A DNA stretch of 64,000 bases from Trileptium ribeirensis (taxonomy: Eukaryota; Nematoda; Enoplea; Enoplida; Thoracostomopsidae): the NCBI GenBank assembly GCA_030248225.1, contig JASANE010012636.1, positions 85,224 through 149,223 of the forward strand. The letters are read 5' to 3'. Both the position numbers and the translations under genes were made by a program. Position 1 is the first letter of the stretch. The number at the start of each line of letters is the position of its first letter. Of the stretch, positions 1 to 9,868 are shown in pieces. Below the pieces are notes generated by a model. That model was given only the letters and a program-made list of their open reading frames with translations. It was not told the DNA's origin and made no database searches.

Positions 1-600
1 TAAAACTGTAAATATGAATTGAGTTATTTACTACTTAGTTTTTTAGCTACAAAATCCGCAGTTCTGCAAGTAGGCAGTTGATTTTGGTATCACGTTGAAG
101 CCCGTGATGGGATCTATATTGTCATATCCTCCATTTTTAATTTAGTTAAACTTGAGTTGCCGTAAATTGACTATACCCGAAATTTCCTAATGTGCGACAA
201 AGTTTCCTAAACGTGCGACAGCAAAATTTCCCAAATGTGCGACAGCCAAACAGGATGTATTGTAAGTTCCGCAGCAACAGGGTGGGCCCTTTCACTTTTT
301 GGACAGTCCCGCTAGATACTGAATTAAGTCAATCTTAAATGATATTTAAGCCACTGCCCCTGCGTGCCCCTTTAATTCGTTAAAGGCTTGCTGTGAAGCA
401 TTGTAGTGTTTGGTTGCGTTAGTAATTGCGTACTTTATGATTATTACTAGTAACTCTATCGAGATTGTAGAACGTAATGAAACTTAGCTTAGATACACCT
501 ACACCTTTTTGCGTGCACAGCCAATATCAGCTCTCCATAGCATACATCGATATGCTATATGTGGATATCACACAATACCGCACAAGTTAGAACAAAACTA
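1..600. other. AT-rich non-coding flank
   Basis: No open frame or recognisable element is visible in these 600 bases. A short direct repetition of the words 'aatttcc(c/t)aa(a)tgtgcgaca' occurs three times around 180-245, a minor local repeat. A run of about 14 C lies just downstream near 630. Confidence 0.5.
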
Positions 601-639
601 ACACCGGGAATAAGGTTCTTATGCCCGAACCCCCCCCCC

Positions 640-1690
640 CCCAGTGCAAACTATCAGTCTCCCAGGACGTCGCAATAAAATTGGGAATTTTGGGTCGATG
701 AACCATGTGGGCGCCATATCCGGTATCCATGGTACCATTGGTCGCGGAGCAAAATCAGCGCCGACAATGAGTTTCCCATGCCCAAAATCCCCCAAGTAAA
801 ACTTTTCAATTGTCCAGGACGTCAGAACAAATTTTACAATTTTACCACGAGGGTGCCATACCTCAAACCCAATGAACCGGAGCCTTAATCGGAAAACAAA
901 AAAGGGGCATCGGCATTTATCATTTTAATATGAAACAAAACCAAACAGAGAAAAAAATCGAAAGTTAAGATAAAAATAATACGCGAGTAAACTTACTGTG
1001 ACCCCGCCAACCATCCTATTTTGCAATTTTGCATAAAATTTGTTACGGAACGCTTTTTGTTCAATTTGAATTCCGCGCAAAACTGTTCACGAACACAGCG
1101 CTTGCGATTGAAATTAACCATTTTGTGTTCGGCGAAAATTCAAGTAAAATTAGCCAAATTTGTAGTATCAAAATTTGTTGATTTGGATTACAGTTTTGTT
1201 CGGGAACATCGAGAGATTAACTATAGGATCGATTTGATTGTGACGTCACTTTTCCATTAAATCTATTCGCGAACACCGAATAATTCCAAGTTAAATTATT
1301 AGGTATTAGGGAACAGAATTTGCAAATTGAAATCGCCGAAATTCTGTTCGAGGACAAGTCTAATTTCTGGCACTTGAATTTCATTTTGCCAATGTTCGGT
1401 TAGCGAAAAACCGAATGAAATTAAGCCCTTTTTCCTTAACAAGGGTTTACGATTCGATATCGGTAATGACAAAATAGGATGGTTGACGGCGTCACTTTAA
1501 GTTTACTCACGCATAACCTTGCTTCTGTGAAGTGTACTAAACTGGTGTAAAATAGGGCAAAAACACACATTTTGACCCCTGACCCAGGAAACAGACACCA
1601 AATCAAAAAACACTAGGATCGACTATGCCGGTTCGAACGAGCCCAAGATCATGAAAATCGGTCAAGTCGTTCCCGAGTTATGGCCGATCA
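640..1690 (+). repeat. R1 dispersed repeat, copy A, split by a MITE and a Polinton
   Basis: Segments 640-984, 1513-1690 and 16645-16690 together match, in inverse orientation, the uninterrupted copies near 25690-26055 and 28040-28345. Shared landmarks are the words around 'ggcgccat', 'ccaggacgtcag', 'ccggagccttaatcg' and 'cgagttatggccgatcacaca'. Removing the MITE at 985-1508 and the Polinton at 1697-16638 restores continuity with the copy at 25.7 kb. This shows R1 was present first and took two nested insertions. R1 has no coding potential I can see, and its family is unknown. Confidence 0.75.
985..1508. mobile_element. 524-bp MITE with ~38-bp TIRs and TSD ACGC
   Basis: The left end (GAGTAAACTTA... 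to ...CATCCTATTTTG, 985-1022) is the imperfect inverse of the right end (about 1470-1508). ACGC at 981-984 and at 1509-1512 is the likely 4-bp target duplication, and the R1 sequence reads continuously across it. The interior is AT-rich with no credible coding frame. A 4-bp duplication does not by itself assign a superfamily. It is a non-autonomous element whose transposase source is not in the window. Confidence 0.75.
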
Positions 1691-1696
1691 CACATA
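1691..1696. repeat. Polinton left target-site duplication CACATA
   Basis: CACATA immediately precedes the left TIR and is repeated directly after the right TIR at 16639-16644. A 6-bp duplication is the Polinton hallmark. Confidence 0.9.
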
Positions 1697-1912
1697 AGTA
1701 GTAGGAAAAAGGGGGGTTCTACTCCAGATGATTAATGACCTGTCAAATTTTTAGGAGAAATAATGATTAATTACCCCGGGTCACGTGACGTCATCCGGAG
1801 GGTGATTAATTAGCATATCTAGCTAATCAATCAATCGCAGCTGTCAAACCCAACAGTCCCAGCACAGCTCTCAAACCCAACAGTCCCAGCGAAGCTGGGT
1901 TCCAGAAGCGAG

Positions 1913-1952
1913 GATAATGAATAATTAACCCAAAGGGTAATTATTCATTATC
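1913..1952. repeat. 40-bp near-perfect palindrome in TIR
   Basis: GATAATGAATAATTA on the left side is mirrored by TAATTATTCATTATC on the right, with a short CCCAAAGG-like centre. The same structure exists in the right TIR (about 16383-16422). It could form a cruciform and may be a terminal-protein or integrase recognition structure; this is inference. Confidence 0.7.
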
Positions 1953-1994
1953 TGAGATTGTATAAAATAATGATTTATTAACAAACAAACACCC

Positions 1995-2061
1995 CTACCG
2001 GTCACCATCAGCCGCAAGCCATAGGTCAAGCCTATGGTCAACAGGACCCAGCGACCGGTAG
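1995..2061. repeat. Nested hairpins in TIR inner end
   Basis: CTACCGGTC (1995-2003) and GACCGGTAG (2053-2061) are a perfect 9-bp inverted pair. Between them lies the palindrome CCATAGGTCAAGCCTATGG (2019-2037). Both are repeated in the right TIR, where the ACCGGT also supplies the stop codon of the chromodomain gene. Confidence 0.7.
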
Positions 2062-2134
2062 GATAATAATAAAACAATAACAATAAAAAAATTTTTGTAT
2101 TTTTTCATTATCTTCAGTTTCGCCACCCAATGCC

Positions 2135-2437
2135 CTACGGATGATAGTGCAGGGGACACACATCTTCCCCGAAGGCGTTTGCATAGTGATCGAGACAGTA
2201 GTCCACCACTATCTCAGGTACTTCGGCAGGATGGAACCACATACATTCATGTGGCTCGTACTGACGTATGTGCTCCATTATCGCACACAAAATTGGAATG
2301 GCAATCCCAAGATCACCCAATGTCATATCCGCCCAGACCACCGAAATATCGTGAATGAATTCCGGATGATCTAATATGATATGCGCTAATGCCATATCAA
2401 TTGAAATGCTATCATTACAAATAAAGCAGATAGTCAT
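2135..2437 (-). CDS. Small zinc-finger-like protein, divergent from PolB
   Basis: A 100-aa frame starts at the first ATG (2437) and reads toward the left TIR. Near the N-terminus is a CxxC followed about 12 residues later by an H-x5-H pair ('CFICNDS...AHIILDH'), which fits a C2H2-type zinc finger. The rest is acidic, with further Cys/His residues and an HYHP end. It is transcribed divergently from the polymerase gene, the only gene of the element on the minus strand. I do not recognise a named family. Small Cys/His proteins beside a TIR are plausible regulators, but the function is unknown. Confidence 0.5.
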   Translation of the reverse strand: MTICFICNDSISIDMALAHIILDHPEFIHDISVVWADMTLGDLGIAIPILCAIMEHIRQYEPHECMWFHPAEVPEIVVDYCLDHYANAFGEDVCPLHYHP

Positions 2438-2510
2438 ATTTATATTATCTAAAATATAAAAATTCACATGCACTTCATGTGCTTACTCACATGTATGCTA
2501 AATGTTAATC

Positions 2511-2520
2511 ACATGAAAAT
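2511..2520 (+). promoter_or_regulatory. Near-match to the element box (ACATGAAAAT)
   Basis: One mismatch (final base) to the ACATGAAAAG box found before most other genes. It lies 139 nt upstream of the PolB ATG, unlike the 34-52 nt seen elsewhere, so it may be non-functional or serve another start. Confidence 0.3.
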
Positions 2521-2608
2521 ACCTTCTAGAAGTTACGCTTCGCTGATTTTATTTACGCTTCACTGATTATTATAGCTTGAGGCTATGTGTAGGTGTACAT
2601 CAAAAGGG

Positions 2609-2646
2609 TATATAAGTTGCTGTAATTTTCGAGTTTTCATCAGTTT
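2609..2646 (+). promoter_or_regulatory. TATA box and initiator of the PolB gene
   Basis: TATATAAG at 2609-2616 is followed by TCAGTTT at 2640-2646. The initiator A (2642) is 33 nt downstream of the first T of the TATA box, the spacing of a canonical RNA polymerase II core promoter with an arthropod-type initiator. The ATG at 2650 would leave a leader of only about 8 nt. TATA start to ATG is 41 nt, the same distance at which the ACATGAAAAG box sits before other genes. Confidence 0.65.
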
Positions 2647-2649
2647 ACT

Positions 2650-5600
2650 ATGACGCTAATATCAGAAGTGTTTGGTTTTATGTTGTTTTTACTTTCTCAA
2701 CCTCTCAGAGGCTTTCTTGAAAGCTACCAAGTTATATCAAGGTATGCTGTTCAAGATCCTGTACAATTTCTACACAGCAGCAGAAAGCAGTTGGACGCTC
2801 TGATTCAACAAAAGCTGGGTCAATGGAACGCGATGAAGGTCTACGTTGGGATGAAAGTCACCTTCGAAAAGGATTTGGACCCCTCAACTACGATTACGGC
2901 AACATTCTCGGCACGGATTCAACGAATTTTCAATTTCGTCAACATATCACGCCAGTCAACAAACATTTTTCAAGAAATTATAAATAACATCGATAATTTT
3001 GTTCAACGCGGATCTGGCTGGGTCATCAGAAATGTGGACAATCTCGATATTCACCTGGCGAAGTACGTTGGACTTCGAGGCTCAACCTATGCGGCTCTCC
3101 CTAAGTCGGTTCAAGCAAAGAGGGCTATTATTAACGTAGTCAATAATGACAATAAATGCTTCCTTTGGGCTGTACTTTCTGCCTTATATCCTATTCCAGA
3201 AAAAGACCATCCTGAGCGTCAGACTAAATATGAACCGCATCTGAATAATTTAAACTTTAATGGCATAAATTTCCCCGTAAAAGTATCACATATCGACAAA
3301 TTCGAAAAACTTAACAATATAGGTATAAGTATATTCACTTGGCATAACAGTAACGTAATACCTTTGCGGATATATGAAGGTAACTGTAATAAAGTAATAA
3401 ACCTAATGTTGTACAAACAGCACTACAGTTGGATAAAGGACCTTGATCGACTGCTTTCCACCCAAAGGAATAAAAAAAGCAAAAAGCACTTTTGCCAACG
3501 CTGCCTTATTCCAAAGTATTCTGAAGAAAAGCTCAAGCAGCACTATGAAATGTGCAAGCTCAACCAACCTACTAGGGTCACATTTCCAAAGGACAAAACG
3601 CTTCAATTTCGAAACACTCATAGAATGCTCCGGTCTCCGTATGTTGTATACGCTGATTTTGAATCGTTGCTACTACCTATTCACTCAGCACAACCATCAC
3701 CATCCACTTCCTACACTGAAGCATATCAGCGACATCAAGTATGTGGCTACGCTTTCATAGATGTCTTCCAATGCTGTGACAACACAACGCGTGAGCTTGG
3801 AGTCCCTGTTGTTTATCGTGGTGAAAATGCAATTGAACACTTTATTCACAGACTTATCGAATTGGGTAAACAGTATCAAGATCGCGTAAACAATATAATC
3901 CCCCTTGACATGACAAAAGATGACTGGTACCAATTTAAACTCGCAACTGATTGCTTCATTTGTGGAAAAGCATTATTATACGACAGAGTCAAGGATCATT
4001 GTCATTTATGTGGAAAATTTCGAGGAGCTGCCCATTCTGAGTGCAATATTGGTTACAAACTCAACAGGGATGTGAGCGTCTTCTTCCACAACCTCCGGAA
4101 GTATGATGGTCATATGATTATGCAACAAATTGGTAAAATCACTGCTCAAAATAAACTCTCTCTCGACTGTGTACCCAAAGGGGCTGAGGATTATTTGTCA
4201 TTTAAAATCAAACTCAAGCATGAACAGCCCCAAATTCCAACTATCAACGTTCCAGCTATTGATCCAAATAGCCACCTCGCTCATCTGTTTGCAAAGCATG
4301 ACTTACTCCAGCCACACAACACTCCACATCTTATTCATAATGTTACCGAAGAAGAACTGTCTGATGACGATGATCTAGAAATGGATGAAGAAAGCGATGA
4401 GGACATTTGCGAGTTTGTTGATAATATGGCCGAAGTGGAGAACACTGAAATCAAGGATGACAAACCAAAAATTAAGAAATACACCTGGTCCATCCAATTC
4501 AAAGATAGCCTACAGTTTCTACCTTCTTCCCTCCAAACGTTGGTCGATAACCTGAAGCAAGGTGGAAACTTTCCAGTAATGGAAAAACAATTCGGAGATG
4601 CGACAACGTTAATGCTTGGCAAAGGTATTTATCCCTATGATTATATGAACAATTGGGATCGTTTCAACGAAAACTGTCTACCTCCTATACACGAATTTCA
4701 TAGCAAAATTAACAATGAAAATATATCGGAGGAAGACTACCAGCGTGCTAGAGAAGTTTGGTACAAAATGAATGTTAAAAATATGGGAGAATACCATGAC
4801 TTGTACGTGTTAACAGATGTTTTACTGTTATGTGATGTATTTGAAAACTTTAGAACTTTTGCTCTGGAAAATTACAAACTGGATCCGGTACACTATATAA
4901 CACTACCCAGCTTTGGTTGGGATGCCTGTTTAAAACTGTCTGGTGTAAAGCTCCAGTTACTGAGTGATCCTGACATGTATATGTTTTTTGAACAAGGCAT
5001 TCGAGGTGGTATTTCTATGATTTCACATCGATATGCCAAAGCAAACAATAAGTATATCGAAAATTTTAATTCATCAATAATATCAAGTTATATACTGTAC
5101 CTGGATGCCAACAATCTTTATGGATGGACTATGGTGCAGAAGTTACCAGTAGATGGTTTTAAGTGGGTTGAGCAATCGAGGCTGGCTGCCCTAGATTGGT
5201 GTAAGGACCAGGATATAGGCTACGTATTAGAAGTAGACCTTGAGTACCCAGAGCATTTACATCATATTCATGCCGATTACCCCCTCGCCCCCGAATCCTT
5301 AGAAATTGGAGACTCAATGTTATCACCATATTGTAAGGATGTCAAGCATAAGTTTGGTATGAAGAATTCTTCGATTAAAAAATTAGTACCAAACCTAAGC
5401 AACAAAACAAAATATATAGTACATAGCAGAAACCTTAAACTGTATGTTGAGCTAGGTCTTAGAGTAACGAAAATTTACAGAGCAATACAGTTCAGGCAAA
5501 GCAAATGGATGGAACCTTATATAACCTTCAACACGAAAAAGAGACAAAATGCGAAAAGCACCTTTGAAAAAGATTTGTTTAAACTTCTCAATAACGCTGT

Positions 5601-6358
5601 TTTCGGTAAAACTATGGAAAATGTAAGAGCCTATAGGGACATCCAACTGGTAAATTGCCCTAAAAAATTTTCAAAATTAGTTGCTAACCCAAGATATGAT
5701 GGAAGCACCATTTTCGACGAAAATCTTGTAGCTGTTTCTATGAAAAAGGCAAGCGTATGTCTGTGTAAACCGATATACGTCGGGTTTACTGTCCTTGATC
5801 TTTCGAAAATGCTTATGTATGATTTCCATTATAATTACATTAAAACTAGGTTCAACTGTCAATTGCTTTTTACCGACACGGATAGTTTATGCTATCATGT
5901 GTATTCAGAAGACGTGTATGAGGACATGAAAGAAGATATAAACCTCTTTGATACTAGTGAGTACCCTGAGCAGCACTTTTTGCATTTTACTGCTAACAAA
6001 AAAGTGCTTGGAAAAATGAAGGATGAAACAGCAGGGATCCCTATAGAGGAATTCTGTGGTTTGAAGCCTAAAATGTATACCTTCAGAGTGAAAGGTGGGA
6101 AGGTTCATAAGAAAGCAAAAGGTGTAAAAAATAACACGCCTAAGTCAGCTGTAACCATGGAAGATTATATAAACACTCTAAAGGAGACCACACATGCGGC
6201 ATAAAATGCGCAAAATTGCCAATAAGCAACATGAGTTGTATACAGTTGAACAAAACAAAATAAGTTTAAGTGCATATGATGATTAGCGATATCTTTTGTT
6301 AGATGGTGTAACCTCCGTGCCATATGGCCATTGTGATATAATGGATTGTTGTGATTAA
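2650..6358 (+). pseudogene. Protein-primed family B DNA polymerase (Polinton PolB), C-terminus broken
   Basis: The main frame is 1184 aa (2650-6204). Motifs in order are: Cys/His cluster 'FCQRC...HYEMC'; ExoI YADFES (~334-339); an endonuclease-VII-like zinc site 'KDHCHLCGKFRG'; ExoII NLRKYD; ExoIII 'YHDLYVLTDVLLL' (~715); an acidic low-complexity stretch; polymerase motif A 'LDANNLYGW' (~818); motif B 'NNAVFGKT'; and motif C DTDS (1076-1079). All catalytic acids are present. The family replicates linear DNA from a terminal protein. After the stop at 6202-6204 the usual C-terminal tail continues in the +1 frame from 6203 to 6358. That tail is itself interrupted by TAG at 6284, so the last ~50 codons carry a frameshift and a stop. 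The hydrophobic first 20 residues are unusual, and the true start might be further in. Confidence 0.93.
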
Positions 6359-6535
6359 ATGTTTTGTGTGTTATGCTATGTTTTATAAGTAAATGAGTTT
6401 ACGTCATTAACACTGGTATATCTTATATTTCGCAACGAAACAGAGTACATAAGAACATATAAAATACTCTAACATAATTGCGGGATACAAATCACCCAAG
6501 AGAAAGTATGTGTCTTGTATCCTACAATTTTAAAA
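6359..6535 (+). other. PolB 3' spacer
   Basis: AT-rich sequence between the PolB remnant and the next element box, with no coding frame. It presumably contains the 3' end of the PolB transcript. Confidence 0.4.
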
Positions 6536-6545
6536 ACATGAAAAG
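6536..6545 (+). promoter_or_regulatory. Element box ACATGAAAAG (exact)
   Basis: Starts 36 nt before the ATG at 6572 of the membrane-protein gene. Inferred TATA-substitute promoter. Confidence 0.7.
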
Positions 6546-6571
6546 AGAAATTAATTTAGTATCTTATAGTC

Positions 6572-7421
6572 ATGGAATCTAAAACAGTATCCTTCACTGA
6601 ACCGTTAGAGGAGCTGTCGTACGAAAACGCTGGTAACTGTGGAAAAAAGTTTGATTTGAAAAAGGTCGTGGTTATAATCGGAACCCTTTTAACAACTATA
6701 GTTTTAGAAGCTGGGTTTTTAATTGATAAACATAAAAAAGACAATTGCGTTGAAGGTATATCGTTAAATGGTCCCTTATGTTTTGAAGATTGGACCAAGC
6801 CTCCCATTGAGTCATGGTATCCTGAACGAGGCTACAATATACACTGGGTTAATAGAGGTACGGAGAATTTGCAGTTTGAAATTATACTGCATCTACCTCG
6901 TACAGCAACTCTGTGGAGTGAAAAAGTACTCTATATATTTGATATTTCTGAACATTTATTCAAAACATTTATAGTACCATATAGTAACCTATTAGTTCTA
7001 ATTCAAACTGGTAGTGACTACCGCGGATTTTATATAATAAACTGTAATATCGGCTATACATTTGTATCTAAATTAGCTACATTTGATTTAAGTAGCGTAA
7101 TTAAGAACCGTCTTATTCGAGTAAATATTAAGAATGCTAACGTATTCCTTCCACGCTCTAACGAAACATCGACAGTACGAAAATAGTGTCACATCCTGGT
7201 TTATTCTAACAGAAGAATCAAGATTTTGGATAATTGAAGAATGTTTGAAGAAATACTCAACCATGAAATATATCGGAAATGATGAATTTGTACTAGAAAA
7301 GCAGTTTGATGACATTGTTGGTGTTGTAATGCCTAGCGGAATTTTAACCAAAACAGCTCGTATAGTATATGATGTGTGTAAACATAAAATTATTACATGT
7401 TATCCAATAAAACAAACATGA
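6572..7421 (+). pseudogene. Single-pass membrane protein of the Polinton, frameshifted
   Basis: The first frame (6572-7186, 204 aa) has a short polar N-terminus and one strongly hydrophobic segment (about residues 31-50, 'VVVIIGTLLTTIVLEAGFLI'). It continues as a long beta-rich region with several Cys, so the topology resembles a type II membrane protein. After TAG at 7184-7186 the next ~75 codons continue in a different frame and stop at the TGA inside the ACATGAAAAG box (7419-7421). The continuity of composition suggests one gene of roughly 280 codons with a frameshift near 7185. Two adjacent genes are the less likely alternative. I do not recognise the family. The position between PolB and integrase and the membrane anchor suggest a virion or host-membrane role, which is inference. 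Confidence 0.55.
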
Positions 7422-7425
7422 AAAG
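7416..7425 (+). promoter_or_regulatory. Element box ACATGAAAAG (exact), overlaps upstream stop
   Basis: Starts 38 nt before the integrase ATG (7454). The TGA inside the box ends the upstream frame. Confidence 0.75.
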
Positions 7426-7453
7426 CTTTGTTTTTATTTATCTAGAAACCAGA

Positions 7454-8516
7454 ATGAAACTGAGTGAAATTTATTATAATCATAAAAACCCAGCCTCGTA
7501 CGGAAGTATCAATAGACTATGGCTAGCTGCCAAGAAACATGGGTACAAAAAAAAGCAAGTTGTTGAATGGCTACAGGCACAAGACACCTATACCTTACAT
7601 AAACCTAAACGCAAGCAATTTAGACGAGTTTGAACTGTAGTTAAAGGTCTCAATGATCTTTGTGCAAATTGATTTAGCTGATATGTCAAATATTTCTAAA
7701 TACAATGAGGGTTTCAAGTACTTGTTAGTTGTTATCGATGCATTATCAAAATTCCTACGACTATCTCCAATAAAGTCAAAGACATCTAATTCGGTTTGTG
7801 AAGTCATGGAAAACATGTTTCAACAGCAAACACCCACACATATTTTCTCTGATCGAGGAACGGAATTTGTGAATATAAAATTTCAAAATCTCTGCAAACG
7901 CTACAAAGTTATTTATTATACTGCTCAAAATGTTGAAACTAAGGCAGCCATGGCAGAAAGATGTATTCGAACCATAAAATCCAAACTATACAAATACCTA
8001 ACAAAACATAATACGTATCGTTACATCGATGTAATACAAGATATTGTAGACAACTACAATCATACAAAAAACCGTTACGGCTTCCGCCCTGTTGATGTTA
8101 CCACACAAAACCAATCTGATATACTGCAAATACTTCATCCATCAATACCACATCGCCAAATTAACTACAAATTTAAGCTGAATGACTCTGTACGGGTAGC
8201 TGGGAATCAGTATGTTTTTGAAAAGGGGTACCGTCCACAATGGTCCCAAGAAGTCTTTTACATTACTAATCGTATACCATCTGATCCTCCTCGGTACAAA
8301 ATTTCAGATTACCATGGAGAAAATATTTTGGGTACCTGGTATGAACCTGAGTTGCAACAAGTTCGTGTAGGACACACCTTCAAAGTGGAAAAAATACTAC
8401 GAAAAAGGACTGCTAAAGATGGTACTCGCCAGTATTTTGTAAAATGGCTGGGATATCCTAAAAAGTTCAACAGCTGGGTTAACGAAAAAGACATGGAAAG
8501 GGTAGAGACAACTTAA
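7454..8516 (+). pseudogene. Polinton integrase (DDE, RVE family) with C-terminal chromodomain
   Basis: The N-terminal piece (7454-7633) carries the Polinton integrase leader ending 'QDTYTLHKPKRKQF'. A TGA at 7631-7633 and a frameshift near 7653-7670 interrupt it. The catalytic core continues at 7653-8516, with D in 'QIDLADM', D in 'SDRGTEF' and E in 'AERCIRTIK'. The last ~50 residues are a chromodomain ('FKVEKILRK...YFVKWLGYP...SWVNEKDM'). The enzyme inserts linear element DNA and makes the 6-bp duplication, and the chromodomain can direct it to modified histones. This copy has a stop and a shift in the zinc-region/core linker, so it is probably inactive unless those are sequencing errors. 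Confidence 0.9.
8491..8500 (+). promoter_or_regulatory. Element box variant ACATGGAAAG (one mismatch)
   Basis: Lies inside the end of the integrase frame, 34 nt before the ATPase ATG at 8525. A second, weaker version (ATATGAAAAA) touches the ATG itself at 8516-8525. Confidence 0.5.
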
Positions 8517-8524
8517 TATGAAAA

Positions 8525-9142
8525 ATGGAAGCAATTCCTCTAGAAGTTCCTTTCACCTGTATAGTATCTGGAGCCACAGGAGTTGGTAAAACACATCTAG
8601 TGGCTGAATTACTACGCAGGAACCTATTTGATAAATCATTTGATAAAATTATCTGGTGTTACGGTATGATGCAACCATTATACCACAAGTTAGGGAAAGA
8701 AATAACGACTTTAAAGTTTGAAGAAGGGTTTCCCGACAGTTTAGAACATTACGATGGGCATTCACTCTACATTTTGGATGACTTAATGGAATATTCAAAC
8801 GATAAAACCCTTGCAACTATGTTTACTAAAATGAGGCATGCAAACATTAGTACCATTTTTATCGTACAAAACTTTTATCATTCTGGAAAGTACATGACTG
8901 AAATTTCGAGAAATGCTCAGTACTTATTCTTGTTTCCAAACCCTCGTTCAAAATCAATGATTGCGACTCTTGGAAGACAAATATGGCCTCTTAAACCTAA
9001 CTTTTTGTCTACAGCATTTGAAATGGCAACTAATAGGAAGCCATACAGTTATTTGATGATTGATCTTAAGCCAAATACACCTGAAGAATTGCGTGTTAGA
9101 GAAAATATTTTTGGACAAACTGCAGTATACAAACCAACATGA
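8525..9142 (+). CDS. Genome-packaging ATPase (FtsK/HerA-like, Polinton A32-type)
   Basis: An intact 205-aa frame. Walker A is GATGVGKT (residues 17-24) and Walker B is 'LYILDDLM' (~82-89). 'STIFIVQNFY' matches the sensor strand of A32-type packaging ATPases. Length and order (directly after integrase) are as in other Polintons. It starts 8 nt after the integrase stop. Its own TGA (9140-9142) is embedded in the element box that precedes the next gene. It would pump element DNA into a capsid. Confidence 0.93.
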   Translation: MEAIPLEVPFTCIVSGATGVGKTHLVAELLRRNLFDKSFDKIIWCYGMMQPLYHKLGKEITTLKFEEGFPDSLEHYDGHSLYILDDLMEYSNDKTLATMFTKMRHANISTIFIVQNFYHSGKYMTEISRNAQYLFLFPNPRSKSMIATLGRQIWPLKPNFLSTAFEMATNRKPYSYLMIDLKPNTPEELRVRENIFGQTAVYKPT

Positions 9143-9146
9143 AAAG
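9137..9146 (+). promoter_or_regulatory. Element box ACATGAAAAG (exact), contains ATPase stop
   Basis: Starts 35 nt before the ATG at 9172. The ATPase terminates in TGA at box positions 4-6. Confidence 0.75.
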
Positions 9147-9171
9147 GTTTATTGGAATGCCGTGTGTGAAG

Positions 9172-9474
9172 ATGGAGCGACATTCTTCAACAATCTCATT
9201 GGCATATGCCCTAGTAAGAACTGACCGCCGATGCCTTAAAAGCTTTATGAAGGTTGCCCCTCGTTCATTAATTAGGTCATTAAGCGAAATTTGCTACAAC
9301 ATTTTATACGGTAATTTTCCTTTGACGCCTCAGCAGATAAAACAGTTACGCAGGCAGCGTACTGCAATTTACCGACTGGCATCTATGAAACTATCTGATA
9401 ACATGAAAAGACAACACATTACCATAGACCTTCTCAAAGCATTGATTGCAATATGGCCAAGCGATACCTATTAG
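9172..9474 (+). CDS. Small basic Polinton structural-type protein
   Basis: The frame is open from ATGs at 9139, 9157 and 9172. I choose 9172 because it gives the box-to-ATG distance seen at other genes (100 aa). The pattern 'LKSFMKVAPRSLIRSLSEICYN...G...LTPQQIKQLRR' matches a small basic protein common to Polintons and adintoviruses, sometimes compared to adenovirus core/pX proteins. It is basic and helical, and overlaps the next gene by 22 nt. It contains the next element box at 9401-9410. A DNA-binding or virion-core role is inferred. Confidence 0.7.
   Translation: MERHSSTISLAYALVRTDRRCLKSFMKVAPRSLIRSLSEICYNILYGNFPLTPQQIKQLRRQRTAIYRLASMKLSDNMKRQHITIDLLKALIAIWPSDTY
9401..9410 (+). promoter_or_regulatory. 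Element box ACATGAAAAG (exact), inside coding sequence
   Basis: Encodes part of the upstream protein (frame ..N-M-K-R..) yet starts 52 nt before the ATG at 9453. Its conservation inside another gene argues that it is a DNA signal. Confidence 0.75.
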
Positions 9475-9863
9475 TGCCCCCAAGCTGGCTTGAAAAACAG
9501 ACGCAAAATGACAATGAGTCCGTGAAAATTAATGTCGATACTGTTGAGGACAAGCCGAAAGAAGAGATTTCAGCTCTGTTTTCAAAACGTTTGCAATCAA
9601 AAGTGAAATTACTCTCCAACCATCTGAAACCCATAAAGCAAGATGCAAATAATCGTGTTGAGTATAATGACGGTTCCGTAGGTTCCACTCTGTATGATAT
9701 AATAAGGTATTTAGTAACTGACAGCGGAAAATTTTCTGCCCCTCGTCCAATAGATATTGAGCAATTTCGAACAGAGTATATGCAGGGTGTACCAAATGGA
9801 GCGTTGGGAAAGGGTAAAGAAGTACATGAAAAGCAAAATATAGATTGGAAACGTTTATATTGA
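9453..9863 (+). CDS. Polinton conserved protein (YLLVP-type), 136 aa
   Basis: It opens 'MAKRYLLVP' and carries a later 'GSTLYDIIRYL..D' block ending in a short basic/aromatic tail. That arrangement is seen in a Polinton protein of unknown function that sits beside the ATPase and capsid genes. It has no membrane segment or recognisable enzyme motif. It overlaps the preceding gene, and its end contains the next element box. Confidence 0.6.
   Translation: MAKRYLLVPPSWLEKQTQNDNESVKINVDTVEDKPKEEISALFSKRLQSKVKLLSNHLKPIKQDANNRVEYNDGSVGSTLYDIIRYLVTDSGKFSAPRPIDIEQFRTEYMQGVPNGALGKGKEVHEKQNIDWKRLY
9824..9833 (+). promoter_or_regulatory. Element box ACATGAAAAG (exact), inside coding sequence
   Basis: Within the last codons of the 9453 gene, 45 nt before the NADAR ATG at 9869. 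Confidence 0.75.
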
Positions 9864-9868
9864 TCGAT

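Larger units (their letters stand above)
1697..2079 (+). repeat. Polinton left terminal inverted repeat
   Basis: These 383 bp are the inverse complement of 16257-16638. Apart from a few differences near the outer 30 bp (around the G-run at 1711) and at the inner edge, I found no mismatch by eye. It carries a 40-bp palindrome (1913-1952), a nested ACCGGT hairpin (1995-2061) and a short internal duplication ('aaacccaacagtcccagc' twice, about 1846-1890). Confidence 0.93.

Noticed and set aside
1021..1260. 79-codon frame
   Set aside because: It lies inside a MITE, starts with a non-ATG codon and has no recognisable motif.
2095..2374. Plus-strand frames opposite the zinc-finger gene
   Set aside because: Shadows of the minus-strand frame in low-complexity context, with no motif.
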